64,000 nt of DNA. Source: Stratiolaelaps scimitus. Its lineage: Eukaryota; Arthropoda; Arachnida; Mesostigmata; Laelapidae. A program made the translations under genes and the position numbers. Of this stretch, positions 47,537 through 60,472 are shown in pieces; the stretch's first letter is position 1, and every line of letters starts with the position of its first letter. The stretch is from positions 6,386,001-6,450,000 of the forward strand of contig JABWDB010000004.1 of assembly GCA_019614645.1 (NCBI GenBank), written 5' to 3'. The notes beneath the pieces are model-generated. The model had not been told where the DNA came from, did not search any database, and saw only the letters and a program-made list of their open reading frames with translations.

Positions 47537-50253
47537 CTGAAAGTTGTATAATCACCCCCATTTTGACTATATGTAATGATAATAATAATAATAATAATGA
47601 TAAAACGTATATGCTAAACCAACCTTAGCTCGTGTACGTGAAATACAATAATTTAACTTAACTTAATTTAGACCAGATATAACTGTTGACGACAAGATCA
47701 GGCACACATATTAAATATGCACGACGCATACAAATCAAGTTGACAATTAGGTAAAATGCACAAATTAGTAACAAAGCAAATTAACTGTGAATAATTGGTA
47801 GTCGGCTTTGGCGGGAAACAAATTGAATCATTCGACGGTAAAATGGAATAAAATTAATTAGTGGAACACACTCACATAAACACAACGATATCAACATGGT
47901 AAACATGAACTGAACGCAAATGTATTTCATTGTCGCGATGAATAAAGGTAATTTTACCGGTCCCTTTGCTATCAAATACTTGCAAGGAGGGTTATACACG
48001 TGTAGGAGAAAAATACTTCGTTGTAAATACAATTGTTGAATGGTGGCTTTGCGGAGAACTTCACTCAATATCCCCATTGGCTTCGATTGAGCATAGAGGG
48101 TCCAAGATGAGACGTATTTTCTTGCCTGAAAGCACAGCTCATTATTAGTTCGGCTGAACAATCACTTTGTCTACTATCAGCGTTTGAATGTATGGAGTTT
48201 TCATTCAACTAGCATAAATAAGAACACTTAATTTTCAAAATCAACCAGGTTTCAATATATATATATATATGTATATATTTATTTCGCTTTTGATTTGATT
48301 ACAATGTACCCCGTATCGTATGTATATATATATATATATATATACATCAGACAGGTATGTCTTGTCTACATAAGTGATGATGCAATTTCGAGAATTTCCC
48401 GGAGAAAGTGTTCTGGGCGCATAAAACATTTGTACAGATGAATGTGTCGCTTACAGTTCGAGGTCGCAAATGAATGTTGCAGTTCAAATTCCGAAGTGAA
48501 TTGTTATCTAGATATATATATATAACGTATCTAAAACTAGTATACTCAAGTGTTCCAAATTGATGTACAAACCTTTGTCTCAAACATTTGACCACAATAT
48601 ATAAATAGTATAACAGAGGACAAGTTGTAGACAACGAAACTGTAGTCTTGTTTTGCATTGCACAGCTTTTTGGCTACTCCTGTAATAATAACCTACCCAG
48701 CATCGAACGGCTTATAGAACATATTGGCAACAATTATGAACGGTGGTGGTTCGACGGAGTCATTGCCACCGCTTGTCTACCCACCATAATTCCGCAGCAA
48801 ACAAGCGTATCAACAAACAGCTAAACATCTCGAACAGCAGCCAAAGACGATGCAGAGGAATTCTGACGAAGAGAGTTGCACCCGCGTTTGGCCAGAACTA
48901 TCGTATCTCCGGCGTTTCGGTGCCCTCATTCGCCCCTGTGTGCTGGTAATGCGAATGTATTGTGACGGAGAACGCGATTTCAAGGCACCAAGCTCGGGGC
49001 TATCAAGGGACGGGAGTTGTTCGCGAGAGTTGCTCCGAGCCAGTAAAATTCTGCACGGGCGCTCCCCCTCAATTAATTACCCCTCCGCCGAAATCGTGCT
49101 GATAAGCGGTGAATCAAACTGAAGCTCCAAATCAGGAAGATCTGAAGGGCCTGTTTAGGCCTCCTTTGGAAAACACTTCAAACGCTATCTTCCTCTCGAC
49201 TTCAAGGAGATATTTGCTGTATTCTGGATGTATCCTGAGATGCTTCCCTTCGATGTGTGGTCTAGCAGATATTGTACATGGTTACAAGCCCCAGCCGTGG
49301 GGTTAGGTTAAACAAGCGCCCCTGACTACGACGGACTTATTCTACATCACCGAGATCGCTTGCTCTGAAGCCAAAACCGCCCCGTTAGAACGATCTCTTA
49401 TATCTCGACTGACCCTGCAATTGATCCGAGGCGCACAGAGAGGAACACGTTATGCCGTACGTATTCCAGACCGATAGCTGTTAATGGCACGACATGATGA
49501 CCTCCTTCGAGTTCTGGTCACTGCAGATGCAGGGATCGTCTTCGCGCTGCAGATATGGCCCATGGAACGATGCAACAAATATGTACCCGTAAAGCTCCCG
49601 CGGGGTGTGATCTTACCCGCCACTCAGACAAATTTGTGTCAGTCCGTGTCAGGGTGGAAACAGCCATTTTAGTTCTGTTTCGAAACAAAACGTAATGAAC
49701 GTCTCATATAAAAACTACAAGGAGTACTTATGATTATTGTTATTTTTTTAAAACACAAATTAATCTTATAATAATAATAATAATAATATAACATAATGAA
49801 TCTGCTCTTGACGATCTGTTTGATCTGACGGGCACCACCACCGGGACTAGGCTTTGCCATTGAGCTCCGAACCACCGCTCAGACCGAAAAGGTCACTAGC
49901 ATACGTGAAATTAACTTCTAACTTTCTTTCGTGCCGGGTTGTAAAAAAAAAATCTACTGACGGGAATGTAACCGACCGCTGGTAGAACTTGCACATAAAC
50001 GTCGCCTGCAGTAGGCCGGCGATGCAATCATTTCATCGGCGCGATCATTGGCGCGCTATAACACACATGTACATGGTTGCAATAATTGCGTCTCGTCGTC
50101 GTGGTCGTCAACATTCACCTCCTTTGTTATACGTTCAACATAAGCTATTTTACAACAGAAACGTTCTCAAACCATGACCCTGCCCGCCGATCCAACAGAG
50201 ACAACCGGGTGTCCTTCGCTACTCTGGTGAGTGGTAGTAGCAGCAGCTTGGCT
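47537..50253. other. Spacer between units 14 and 15
   Basis: It holds an (AAT)n run near 47578-47598, (TA)n at 48255-48279 and 48320-48344, LINE-like relics at 49351-49606 and an (AAT)n run at 49770-49788. A TTAGGTTAAAC motif near 49304 is shared with the flank of the mariner relic (near 11588). Confidence 0.45.
49481..49606 (-). pseudogene. Relic of a LINE C-terminal Cys-rich segment
   Basis: The minus-strand frame reads TPRELYGYIFVASFHGPYLQ then REDDPCICSDQNSKEVIMSC and a stop. The pattern G-x-Y/F, (T)GHGPY-x-x-Y-L-x-R, D-P-C-x-C, then E-x-V-x-x-x-C is typical of the segment after reverse transcriptase in several LINE families. A further frame at about 49351-49455 (INCRVSRDIRDRSNGAVLAS) may continue it. 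Short and broken, so the call rests on pattern alone. Confidence 0.4.
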
Positions 50254-50603
50254 TTACTTTCGAGAACTTCGTGTTTCGGGCGGCGATTTGAGACAATGCA
50301 GCCGGTGAACGTTGCGTATATGCCACGTCAACATGCTTTTTGTACGGAAGTTCTTGCCGCACATCATGCAGACGAACGGCCTCGCACCGGTGTGCGTTCG
50401 GACGTGGTCGGTCATGTGAAGCCGCTTCTTCGAGACGTACATGCAGAGGAAGCACCGAAACTGGGCGCCGACTCGATAGAACAACTCCTCTTCGGGCGAG
50501 GCGGACCAGCCAGCCGAGCCTTCGGGAGGCATGCTGCTGACCACGGATTCGAGGGACGCCACGGAATCAATCGATTTCGACGTCAGCGTTACAGCGGTGC
50601 CCG
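50254..50603 (-). CDS. Alternative terminal exon, two C2H2 fingers (unit 15)
   Basis: About 116 residues, entered in the shared phase after a GTT-rich tract ending TTTTGCAG (AG at 50604-50605). The linker is Ser-rich (GTAVTLTSKSIDSVASLESV...) and ends EEELFYRVGAQ. Finger 1 is FRCFLCMYVSKK...HMTDHVRTH (about 49-71), the linker TGARPF, and finger 2 VCMMCGKNFRT...HIRNVH (about 77-101). It ends with a basic tail, PPETRSSRK. Finger 1 has normal Cys-x2-Cys spacing, unlike its sister unit 14. The plus-strand frame over this region is a shadow. Confidence 0.9.
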
Positions 50604-51399
50604 CTGCAAAACAACAACAAGAAACAACAACAACAACACCAACAAGTAAAGTTCACCAGAGTTATCGTTGCGGATTGCTAGGCGATGGCGTAAGGCATGT
50701 GAGCCTGTTACTGTCCGGTTGAGGATATCAATTGATGTTAATTGAGCGATTGAATGTGGAAAAATCCCGACGAATGGTATTGGCTGGCGTTCATGCTTCC
50801 GAGGATTGACGCGACACAAATGAGGGCAGTGAATTGATCGAATGGTTGGATATTATTGTAGCGATTGCACTATTTAAAACATGGACAAATCGGCATTTAC
50901 CATATTTCTAGAAAATCGCACGGTGTCCCGTGACGGTCAACCGTGTGCGATTACGTGCGGGCATAACTGGTTACTGCATTTGGTCCGTTTTGGTCAGCCG
51001 TACAACAGTTGTGCATGGTAACGGATGATCGCAAAAATGGTCAAAATATTGGTCAGAATTAATCGCCGGTCACCTGGCTCTAGTTGTTCTGCCACAGCTA
51101 CGTTGATGTTAGCGATCTTCTATGGCATATATTCATTATTGCCTATTATTGTTATTAATCGAACCTTATCCAGCACATGCATTGATGACACGCGACATGA
51201 ATTAATTGAAACGCCGCCGCGACTCGCCGTCACGAGAGTGAAATAGAAAGCAAGCGTTCTTTATTTATTGTACACATTTGACACAAATATGTGAGAAATA
51301 TTACAGGGTCGTGTTGACCCTGTTGTTCATTGTTTTTGTTCTCCACTTATTAACAAGACGGGTCTTCCGGCCTTAGGGGTTGTCAACTTTTATGTATCC

Positions 51400-51440
<41 letters not shown>

Positions 51441-51694
51441 TTGTGTTTCGGTTGAAAATTCGAAGCAACTCAACCCTCATCATGTCGCATACACGTGATT
51501 TATGACATGAAGATCTGCACTGTATTCATGATATAAGCAAGTATATATGGTAAACAAATTATTACCATCTACATATATATATATATCTAACGCTTCAATT
51601 TGGAGCGTGGAAAATTAAGAATCTTGGATTCTTGGAACGATAATCTTGGATTCCATCGTCGAGTGAGTTATATCGTTTTTGCCACTGCAGAGGA

Positions 51695-52096
51695 TCATGG
51701 AAGATAGACATATCCTGTTGAAGCTATCTGTTTTCTGCAGGTTGTCTTCGTTCGAACTTTATCCATAGCATTTCCTGTCCAACGGGATATCCAATAGTAT
51801 CCTACAGTTAAGTAGAATATACTTAAGTCAAGTCCCTCCTTGCCAAGTTCGTCCTTGTTCGCCGTTGGTCCCGTGGATACTGTTGTTCGCTTTACGGTTA
51901 ATATGAGCCTCTTCATAAGCACAAATGGTTGTTGAGGATTGTGGGTTAAGCGATGTCCGGAGACTATGCAAATATAATATACAGCAGAGAGTATCGCACC
52001 GATGCAGCAGGCGGCCTCCGGCTCGTCTGTTACCGCACAAACAGGCTGTCCGATAGTCGCGCGGGATACCTCAGCAAATTCGGCAACACGAACCTT
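51695..52096 (-). CDS. Unidentified open frame, possibly an FGGY-kinase-like exon
   Basis: A 133-codon minus-strand frame behind a possible acceptor (GGCGATCGCAG, AG at 52097-52098), phase 0, so it does not fit the array. It begins KVRVAEFAEVSRATIGQPVC and continues TDEPEAACCIGAILSAVYYI. The block Q-P-V...E-P-E-A...(L/I)GAIL-x-A resembles the C-terminal lobe of FGGY-family sugar kinases, but the rest does not follow that family clearly. It could be an exon of another gene, a pseudogene or chance. No start or downstream exon was identified. Confidence 0.22.
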   Translation of the reverse strand, partial: KVRVAEFAEVSRATIGQPVCAVTDEPEAACCIGAILSAVYYICIVSGHRLTHNPQQPFVLMKRLILTVKRTTVSTGPTANKDELGKEGLDLSIFYLTVGYYWISRWTGNAMDKVRTKTTCRKQIASTGYVYLP

Positions 52097-54924
52097 CTGC
52101 GATCGCCAGACGAGAAATGGGTTTGATGGTTATTGTTGATGTTGTCGATCGAGCCGGAGATCTGCAATGTTGAGAAGAAAATTAGTTCGAGTTCGGTTTA
52201 CTCTCCCAGCATCTCCAATGTCACCGTAAGTATTGTATGCCACGGGACAAAGTGGTCCTGTCATATGTTCATGGTTTTATAGGTACACATACACACGTAT
52301 ATTATATATACATATCCTGTCCTATAGTCCCTTCGTTAGGTTGGATTTAGAGATAACCTCTATTCAACAAGATTTTCAAAATTTGCTGAATAATTGTTTT
52401 CAAAAAATTTGTACATATATATATATATATATATATTATAGGCGGTTTGATCATAGGTGGTAGCTAGTTTTCCCATGTTCAGTATAGTTTTTTCACTATT
52501 CTTTGAACTATCACCTCAGAAAAATTGTGAAGATGATAATCTCCAGATGCGTCCAACTGTGCAACTACTACCGCTATAATTCTTATTATCTTATATTGTA
52601 CACTAGGATGATTATTATAAGACGACTATCATATGCTACAATATGATATTCAAACGCGAACGACAGCTAACTCACAAAGGACAACAGTATGCGCATGTGT
52701 AAAATACTTTTTGTTTTATTTGAATACTCGTGTGTAGTGTCGATATATCCATAATAATAATAACTATGATAAGAATCATATTTTGTAATCATAAACCTAA
52801 ATAGATGGGATGCACAGATACTTATTATTTTCCTTTCTGCTGCTGTTGCTGCTGCTGCGTGAGGCAGAGACACAGCGCTCTGTTGGCGTCTCGAATTGCG
52901 ACTGGCAAAGTCGTGGGATGCCGTACGCCAACAGCAGTAGTGGTTGTGGTAACATGAAAATTACAAGTCTCAACAATAATAAGAATTAATATAATCAACG
53001 GGAGACATTAAAGGAAGATCATAGCACATCAGTTGTTTTTCATCTGTTCTGGGTCTGTGTGTGTCTGTGTGTCTTATACATCTCTCTCCCTCTCTCCGCT
53101 TCATCTGTGACAATTATTTGTATTCTTATGTTATCTGTTATCATTTTCACCACCCTATGTAATTGTTACGAATAGTGCTACATATATATATATATATATG
53201 TTCCATGTTTCAATATGTATTTTCGCAGCTGTCACTAACAGTTAAAAATTGACAGACTCGTCATATGGACCTGTTATAGACACTACATATGTATGTCATC
53301 ATAATTCTAAGCCAATACATCATACACAGATACATGAATATATTTTTGTCGTTATATATTTGAACGAATGCTTAATGGACGCGGCGCAATTCCTCGATTG
53401 AATTTCAATTATGGTACGGCAAAGCACGTCAGCCAAATTTAAACACGGCGCTAGCTTTTTCTCAATTTGTAATAACAGTCATGGTATGAATCTTGCACTG
53501 AATAATAATTAAAGGGTTTCGTCTGTCGCCACCATCGAACGAGATTGATTTTCAGCATTCCTCGTCTCGATGTCTCCGAGGAACGCCTTTTGCATATTCG
53601 CACGTGACGAGGCTTTTGGGCAAACGTTAGCTGTTGAGATGTCAATTAATAATGCACTCCGCTAGAATCGAGGAGGCGGGCACGCAGAAGGCCCGCCTCT
53701 CGACGGAAAAGACAGTGGTGTGTTTCGTCTAGGAATTATGAGAGAGGAGTGGACGGCGGGCATGCCGTGCATAATCCTCGGTTTGCTAAAGACAAAAGAA
53801 TATAGTTTCCTCTTCTATATATATATATATATATATGTGGCGGCAGCGACGCGAATGGGGTACAACAACGTTGGACTTAAACTGAACTTCCACCGATAAA
53901 AACACCAACTCTGGCAAATGACCCCCCCGCAACACCTTCAGCCTTCCCGAGAAGGTCCGTTCGCGTACGCCCTTCGTATCTGTGTTTCCGCACATCATGA
54001 ATCTGCCGCGCATTGTGCCAACACCATGGAACTGACATGGAATTACATTTTCACGCGGGACGAGGCTAACTAACAAGCGATGAAAGACTAACCGCATTAA
54101 TTACAGCTTAGATGTTACTCACTAATTACTCGTAAGCGCGTGTTCACCATCAACGACCCACGTTGTGTCCGCCCGATTGCTTCAGCGCTGTACTGCCGCG
54201 TCGTGCACCGCACGCCACGATTCCGCTTGGTGCACACTTCTGCTGTGCAGTTCAAAATACACACCTTTCAAACTTACATCTCCGCCTATCTATGTATATA
54301 ACAATCTATTGTAGTATCCTTTTCGGATGCCTAATGCAAACGCGGATCTCATCAATAGGGGTTGCCTTCGGTTGGCATTTTCTTCCGGCTGTTCTCGAAC
54401 TCGAAGCTGCTGCTAGCCTAGCAGAGACTATCATTATCAGACTCACTCCTGAGATGTGTCCCTCTTGAGGGTCCATAGGCCGTAATGTCACATATGCGTA
54501 CATTTGTGCTGGACGTTTTCGATTGTGTGTTTTTTTTATAAAGTTTGTCTCTTGAATAATAAGATTATATTCCGCTGTTGCGTGCCATATCAATATCGCT
54601 GCCGCCACCACCGTCACACTTTTCATTGTAAAACTCTGTATACTTTAATACTTATGCCGCTTGTGGTGTTTCCACCATTAATGTGATATTATTGTCATCT
54701 CCATATTACATCATAATAAATCGTAATATAATTTCACCATTTCACTCTTCCAACATCATCGTTCTTTGTTATTATTGCAACTTCTTATCTGTATCATCAT
54801 CATTATTGTAATAATCAATTATAATATCTTTAATATCTATTATTAATATTTTTATACAATATTCTCATCATTTCTCTTTCTATTGTCGCTATTATTGCAC
54901 ATGATTGCACAACAGCTCGTAATA

Positions 54925-54928
<4 letters not shown>

Positions 54929-55004
<76 letters not shown>
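54929..55004. repeat. (TA)n microsatellite
   Basis: About 76 bases of alternating TA. The Tyr-Ile repeat frames over it are meaningless. Confidence 0.95.
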
Positions 55005-55008
<4 letters not shown>

Positions 55009-58000
55009 TACTGAAGTTGGATACTTTCTGGTGTCGTCACGCTAGTACACTAGGTAGTTCATTGTAGTCTATCATGTATGTCGTTTTAGTCACAGTGCGT
55101 CGTTTCATCATAAATCACTATGGAAGGGCAGCACTCAAGGACGTTCTCATATCAGAATGGTAATAACACCACATAATCCCCCTCCCTGCCGTACCCTTGG
55201 ACAGGTGGCTATTTGGTCTACTTGATGTCGTGAATTGAGCCTATCTCGAGAGGAATATCCCTTAGTTCTTAGTTCCCAATGTTCACGACACAATGTTTTG
55301 TCGAAACAATTGACACACTGAGCAAAAGCTAACCAAATAAGAGGCTAAGATAATAAGATCCAGGAATGATCATTCTTACAATGCAGCTACCATTCGGCAG
55401 CCACCGATGCTGGAAAGATGAAGTATAATAGTAAACAACTCCCATGTACAAAATCACCCCAAATATACTAAATGCGCCACGCTGTCCCGTTCCACCCCAT
55501 CATTTAATGGTAATTAGAGTGAATACGATAAGACAACTACACTAATCATAATTGCAATAGTAATCCTCGTCTATAAGCACCGTCGCATACTTCTTATGTC
55601 TCTCGTAGAAAGATCAAATTGTGTTTGTTAGGCACGCACAAAACCCGTGTTGCGATTGTTTCCGGTGTTAAATCTTTGTAATCCTTCTAGCCTCGTTTAG
55701 AAGGCCTTAAATCATCTCTGTCCCCCGATGTTTATTGTCATGTACACCCATTTCTCCGTTCTGCCAAGGCTTCTCCTAACTGTCACTCGAACCGCCTCGA
55801 GATATCGACCACAACCCACAAGTGTAGAATGTTAAAACAGCATAAATATCAGACAGACAATCAGCATGGACAATCTGGCGAAGTACGCACGTCAGTACGC
55901 TGCGTCTAACCTCAAACGGGCAGAACGGAATTCCTTCAAGACCTTTCCAAAATAACGAAAAACAATGGGTGAACAAGTATTTAGCAGGATTCGTCAATTC
56001 AAGACGAAGAAGAAGAAGAATACTTAATTTTTCAACAAATCGATGTGTTTCAATATCAAAGTGACGAAGTGTTACCCTGCATGTCACCGAAGTGCCCAGT
56101 CTACGTCCATCGTCGCTGTGCCAATAACAAGGCCATCCACAAGCGACAAAATGATAATTTAGCCGGACAATGCTCTTGGATAAACCCCCGCTAGCATGTT
56201 TGGCCAGCCTGTCTGGGACGTGATTATTCCTCGTTCGGTTCGCCATCCTTGACAGCGTGTGCCCTTCCTCAAAATACGATCATTCTCACAGACATGCCGT
56301 GACGACCAATCCTATAATCATAGGCAATAATAATAATTCGATTAATGGTAAAATAATACAATCAATAGGAGTAATAATATACTCATCGTTATCGTCATAA
56401 TATTAATGCACACAAGTTTGTTTGAGACCATCTCCATCTTTAGTTGCGTTGTTGTGTATTCAACCTCGTCTATAAACTACATACATATATATAACCAAGT
56501 GGTGTGGTTAATACATATATATATATATATATGTACATATACATATGTATATATATGTACATATATCTATCATATATATATATATGTTTTATATCGTGAC
56601 CAAACCACTTGGTTGCACTTGGTTTTAGTCTTTTCCACTCCATACTCTTTATCGTCATCTCCTTAATTTGTCCATTTATTATTATTTCTTACTGAACTGT
56701 GTCATTTGCTATATTCTGTCCAATTCTTGAACTTTACAGCTCGCCTCCGTTACCAAGAAATCATTCACGCAGACTTCCTCTCTCTTGCCTCCGCCCTTAT
56801 TACCACACAGTAATTAATTAACTAAAATCATGACATTACCCTTTGTAATTACTCCTGGCTGACTTTCATATATCCTGCACTGTTTTGTTGCTTACCAGGA
56901 GATCCCCCTTTTCAATGTATCGACAGAGCGGCATTTACTTGTCGGCTCATCGACACCGACACGAACAGCCCTCGCACGCAACCGCGCTGATTCATTAATG
57001 AATTGATTGATAAGTCGCTTTACCCGATCGCGTTGTCCCCTGCGCCTTCTTCATTAATTATGATTACTATTATTAAAATTGTTATGCATAGATTACCTAG
57101 GCAATACTTCTACGTAACCGTTCGTGTGGGAAAGGGGTTATGACCATTGGGCTGACCCTATAACCCACAGATACACACAACACAACCTTAACCAGCGATC
57201 AGGTTCATCATATCATTGTCGCCTGCGGTATTGCGCATTCAAGTCGAACTGTTCTTAACACTTCGCTACAGATGTTGTCTCCTCTCCTTTGCCGCCTTTA
57301 TAGCCGTCGACGTTCATTTGACCAGGCGCATTGGCCTCAACGGGCTCGCTCGACCTATGAATGCAGATTATTCTCTTCATCCGTGATCCATTCCATAATA
57401 CAATTATATATATATATGTATATATAATGATAATACATTACCAACCACCTCACACTTCACCTTGCCTTGTTGATTTTTCTTGATTTTTTGTTTTTGCACG
57501 TTGCAGACTGCTCGCATTTTGCCCGTTTCTCGGATTCCTGCACATGTTGTTAGTACCCCTCTGACTTATGGTTATACCTGCTCAGTGACGTCCGAGCATA
57601 TTCACAACATGAATAGGTGTGTTACCTCAATCTACGAATATATCGCTCACAGGTCCGTACGCACGGACAAATGAGTCCTCTAATTAGCGGAATCTAGGAG
57701 GAAAAGAAAGCTCAGCGGCCATTCGATCACCGTTCAATCGAATATCCTTGTTAAGACATTAAGCCGTTAACTTAGACCTGCACAGGAGTGAACTAATTCG
57801 CAATCGTTGGGCCGACAAGCAAAACATAGGCTAATCACACTGTTGTTATGCTGTTTACAGCATTGGACAGTTCAACAGAGAACAAGAGTAAGAAGATGGG
57901 AAATGTTCAAAACTGACGACTAATCGAGCTAACACAAAAAGGTAGTCTGTGTACGAAGCTCGCAATGACGTCTGTGATGTCTATCTATGCGCACTGCGAG

Positions 58001-58144
58001 CACATCAAAATCTCGTGACGAGCAGCACGGGGTCCCGTTATCGTCGGCGTCAGCTGCAGGGTGAGGACGATCGGGCCACTCTGGCGGTAGGTCTACCCCG
58101 AAGCGGACACATCCTTTGTCAGGCTTGCGTCCTGCCAGACGGCG

Positions 58145-58545
58145 TTAGTTGTACCAAAGGAGGGCTGGCGTATCGCTGCTGACGGGCATCTTATGGGTGA
58201 GCTTGAGATGGCGCGTGAGGATGCTCTTCTGTGAGAAGGACTTGCCGCAGAGCGTACACTTGAACGGTTTCTCACCGGTGTGCGTTCGAACGTGGCACGT
58301 CATATGGCCCCGCTGGGGGCTAGTATACGGGCAGTACTTGCACGAGTGCATCCGGTTGACGGGGTCATACGAATAGTGGTCCGCATCCTCAAACGACGGC
58401 AGTATCGAATCGACTGACTCTTCGTCGACGACACGAAAGTGCGGCGAAAGCTCAAATTTCCGACTCGATGACTTTCGGGTCGCGCGCTCCGGTGGACTCT
58501 CATCGCCGAGCCGGAAGAAGCCGAGGTTCGACGACGATGACGATA
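58145..58545 (-). CDS. Alternative terminal exon, two C2H2 fingers (unit 16)
   Basis: About 133 residues, entered in the shared phase at GTGACACTTACAG (AG at 58546-58547). The linker starts [18 protein letters not shown], is basic and Ser-rich, then acidic ([20 protein letters not shown]). Finger 1 is [12 protein letters not shown]...HVRTH (about 67-89), then TGEKPF, then finger 2 [11 protein letters not shown]...HLKLTH (about 95-119), ending [10 protein letters not shown]. Canonical spacing and linker throughout; one of the best conserved finger pairs here, and similar in layout to unit 17. The finger 1 block CPYTSPQ also resembles CPYTTPR of unit 13. Confidence 0.9.
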
Positions 58546-60414
58546 CTGTAAGTGTCACAGGAAGTTTGCCGCAACAGGCCAAGCAAACAAACGAACGAGG
58601 GAGGGGGGAGAAAATAAAGGAAAAACGCAATCAATCAACAAAACATAATAGAAAAACCTACGCAAGAACGAAATAAGGTGTGAAAGGAAAATGAAGCAGG
58701 GTGAGAACTCCTCCCGATGAAGGAGGCGCGAAATAACACCGAAACTTATCGCAGCACAACGAACTGAAAACAGGTAATAGATGCATGTACGCATCTGCGA
58801 CTGAGAGAAGTCGATGCGTCGAACAGAAAACAAACCGAGGAAAACAAAGTAATAAATGATAATAGAATGAAATCATGACGTTTTATTAGCCAGCAATAAT
58901 GCGGGGAAAAGAAAGCACAAATCGTCCGCGCTCGCGTAGCGAGGATTCTGCGAGGAATAGCCGAATAGGGGTACTATACTAATCGAGTATCCTTTGAAAC
59001 AAATGCGCCAATGATGATCCGGACGCGTGCTACGGTCGAATGACTCTGAAAGAAGACAACGCGTGTTAGTCGTATGTAATTGACATATATAGTGTCTTCC
59101 ATCTCGGTTCTCATGTGATATATCAATGCGAGATGTATCGAGATCCATATATATAGATATATATATATATATATATTTGCGGAAAACGAATCAAGTTGTG
59201 GTATTATTAGCGTGGCAATGCGATCTCCGTCGCAGGACTCCACCCCCGCCCTCCCTCGCGGGATCAACGGGGAGACCTTCCCATAGATTTCTGGTAAAAG
59301 TGACTGTAGACGTTCGTAGATGACTATTATAAAGGAGTTCATAAGCTATAAATAAATATATATTCAGGACGTTAGCTGTCCACAAAATAGCAGGCTATTC
59401 CTACCCAAGTCAACACTGTGCAGCTTTCTTCAATTATTGAAGGATGTCTGGCAATTCATTTGTATGATAATCTACCTGTTCTTGTTATGAGCTTAAGGGA
59501 AAAATGCGTTATGCAGACCCGACCTTATGACTAAGAGGTATTCGTCCGCGACCGGGTGAGACACTCACCCACTAAAACTTAGGGACCTCTTCAACTTAGG
59601 CCCTGATCCGGAACTGATAATATACGTACATATAACAAATCACAGATTGTTTTCATACGATTCTTTATTTTATTAGTTTATATACACGTGCATACCATAT
59701 ATATATATACATATATATAGTATGGTTACTGTGTACAATTAAGGTTGCTGTTGTTGTTGTTGTTGTTGCTGTTTGATGTTTCTATCCCGTAGTTTTCGTT
59801 CCCTTCTTGTGTTTATCACTTACGTCGGCTTCGACAACCAACAACAACAACAAAAAATACCAATGAACATAAAACAACGATAAGTCCATTTGCACGTCCA
59901 ATGTTGCAATAATGATAAATGTAATAAACAATAATTGTAAATAATAATACTCTTATTATATCATTATAAATCATCATTATAAAAACAACGGTCAAATCAA
60001 TAAAAAGCGAAACAACAATGACTCGGCAACAGAAATGTCTTTGGCGTTTTAACTTCTCATTCAAATATTTGCTATACAGTTGATATTGCCAAACAATGTC
60101 ATCATACGAAACACATGAGTTGAGAATTATGAAGTACTCGATAGAATAGACTAGATAGACAATCCAGTAATAAATGATCACTTATGGAAGGTTTCGCCTA
60201 CTCTCGACTCGGACGGTGTCACAGTGTTGATCATAAGTGAGGTGTCTAAAAGAATAACAGAAATGAACAGATATGAGCGTTTCAGATATGAGATTGCACG
60301 TTCGTTACTTCATCACCATCATCATCATTCAATATCGTCATCAAACTCATCACAGTAGTAACGTCCTACTGTGACGAGTGTAATACATGGTAAAAATGTT
60401 CCTTAAGTAATGAA

Positions 60415-60421
60415 TTATATA

Positions 60422-60470
<49 letters not shown>
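60415..60470. repeat. (TA)n microsatellite
   Basis: About 56 bases of alternating TA with one phase slip near 60429. Confidence 0.92.

Positions 60471-60472
<2 letters not shown>

Larger units (their letters stand above)
50604..58144. other. Longest spacer in the array (units 15 to 16)
   Basis: It is 7.5 kb without a recognisable zinc-finger exon. Contents: (TA)n at 51402-51437, 52418-52437, 53181-53198, 53818-53836 and 54929-55004; an ATT/ATC-rich stretch at 54660-54900; and the open frame at 51695-52096 (separate entry). Minus-strand frames at 53786-54097 and 55776-56246 are unrecognised and within what chance would give. Confidence 0.45.

Noticed and set aside
52800..52960. Frame ending in a short Gln run near 52835-52860.
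   Set aside because: Short CAG-like repeat without a supportable acceptor or domain.
55776..56246. 156-codon minus-strand frame.
   Set aside because: No motif, no clear splice context, and a length expected by chance several times in a window of this size.
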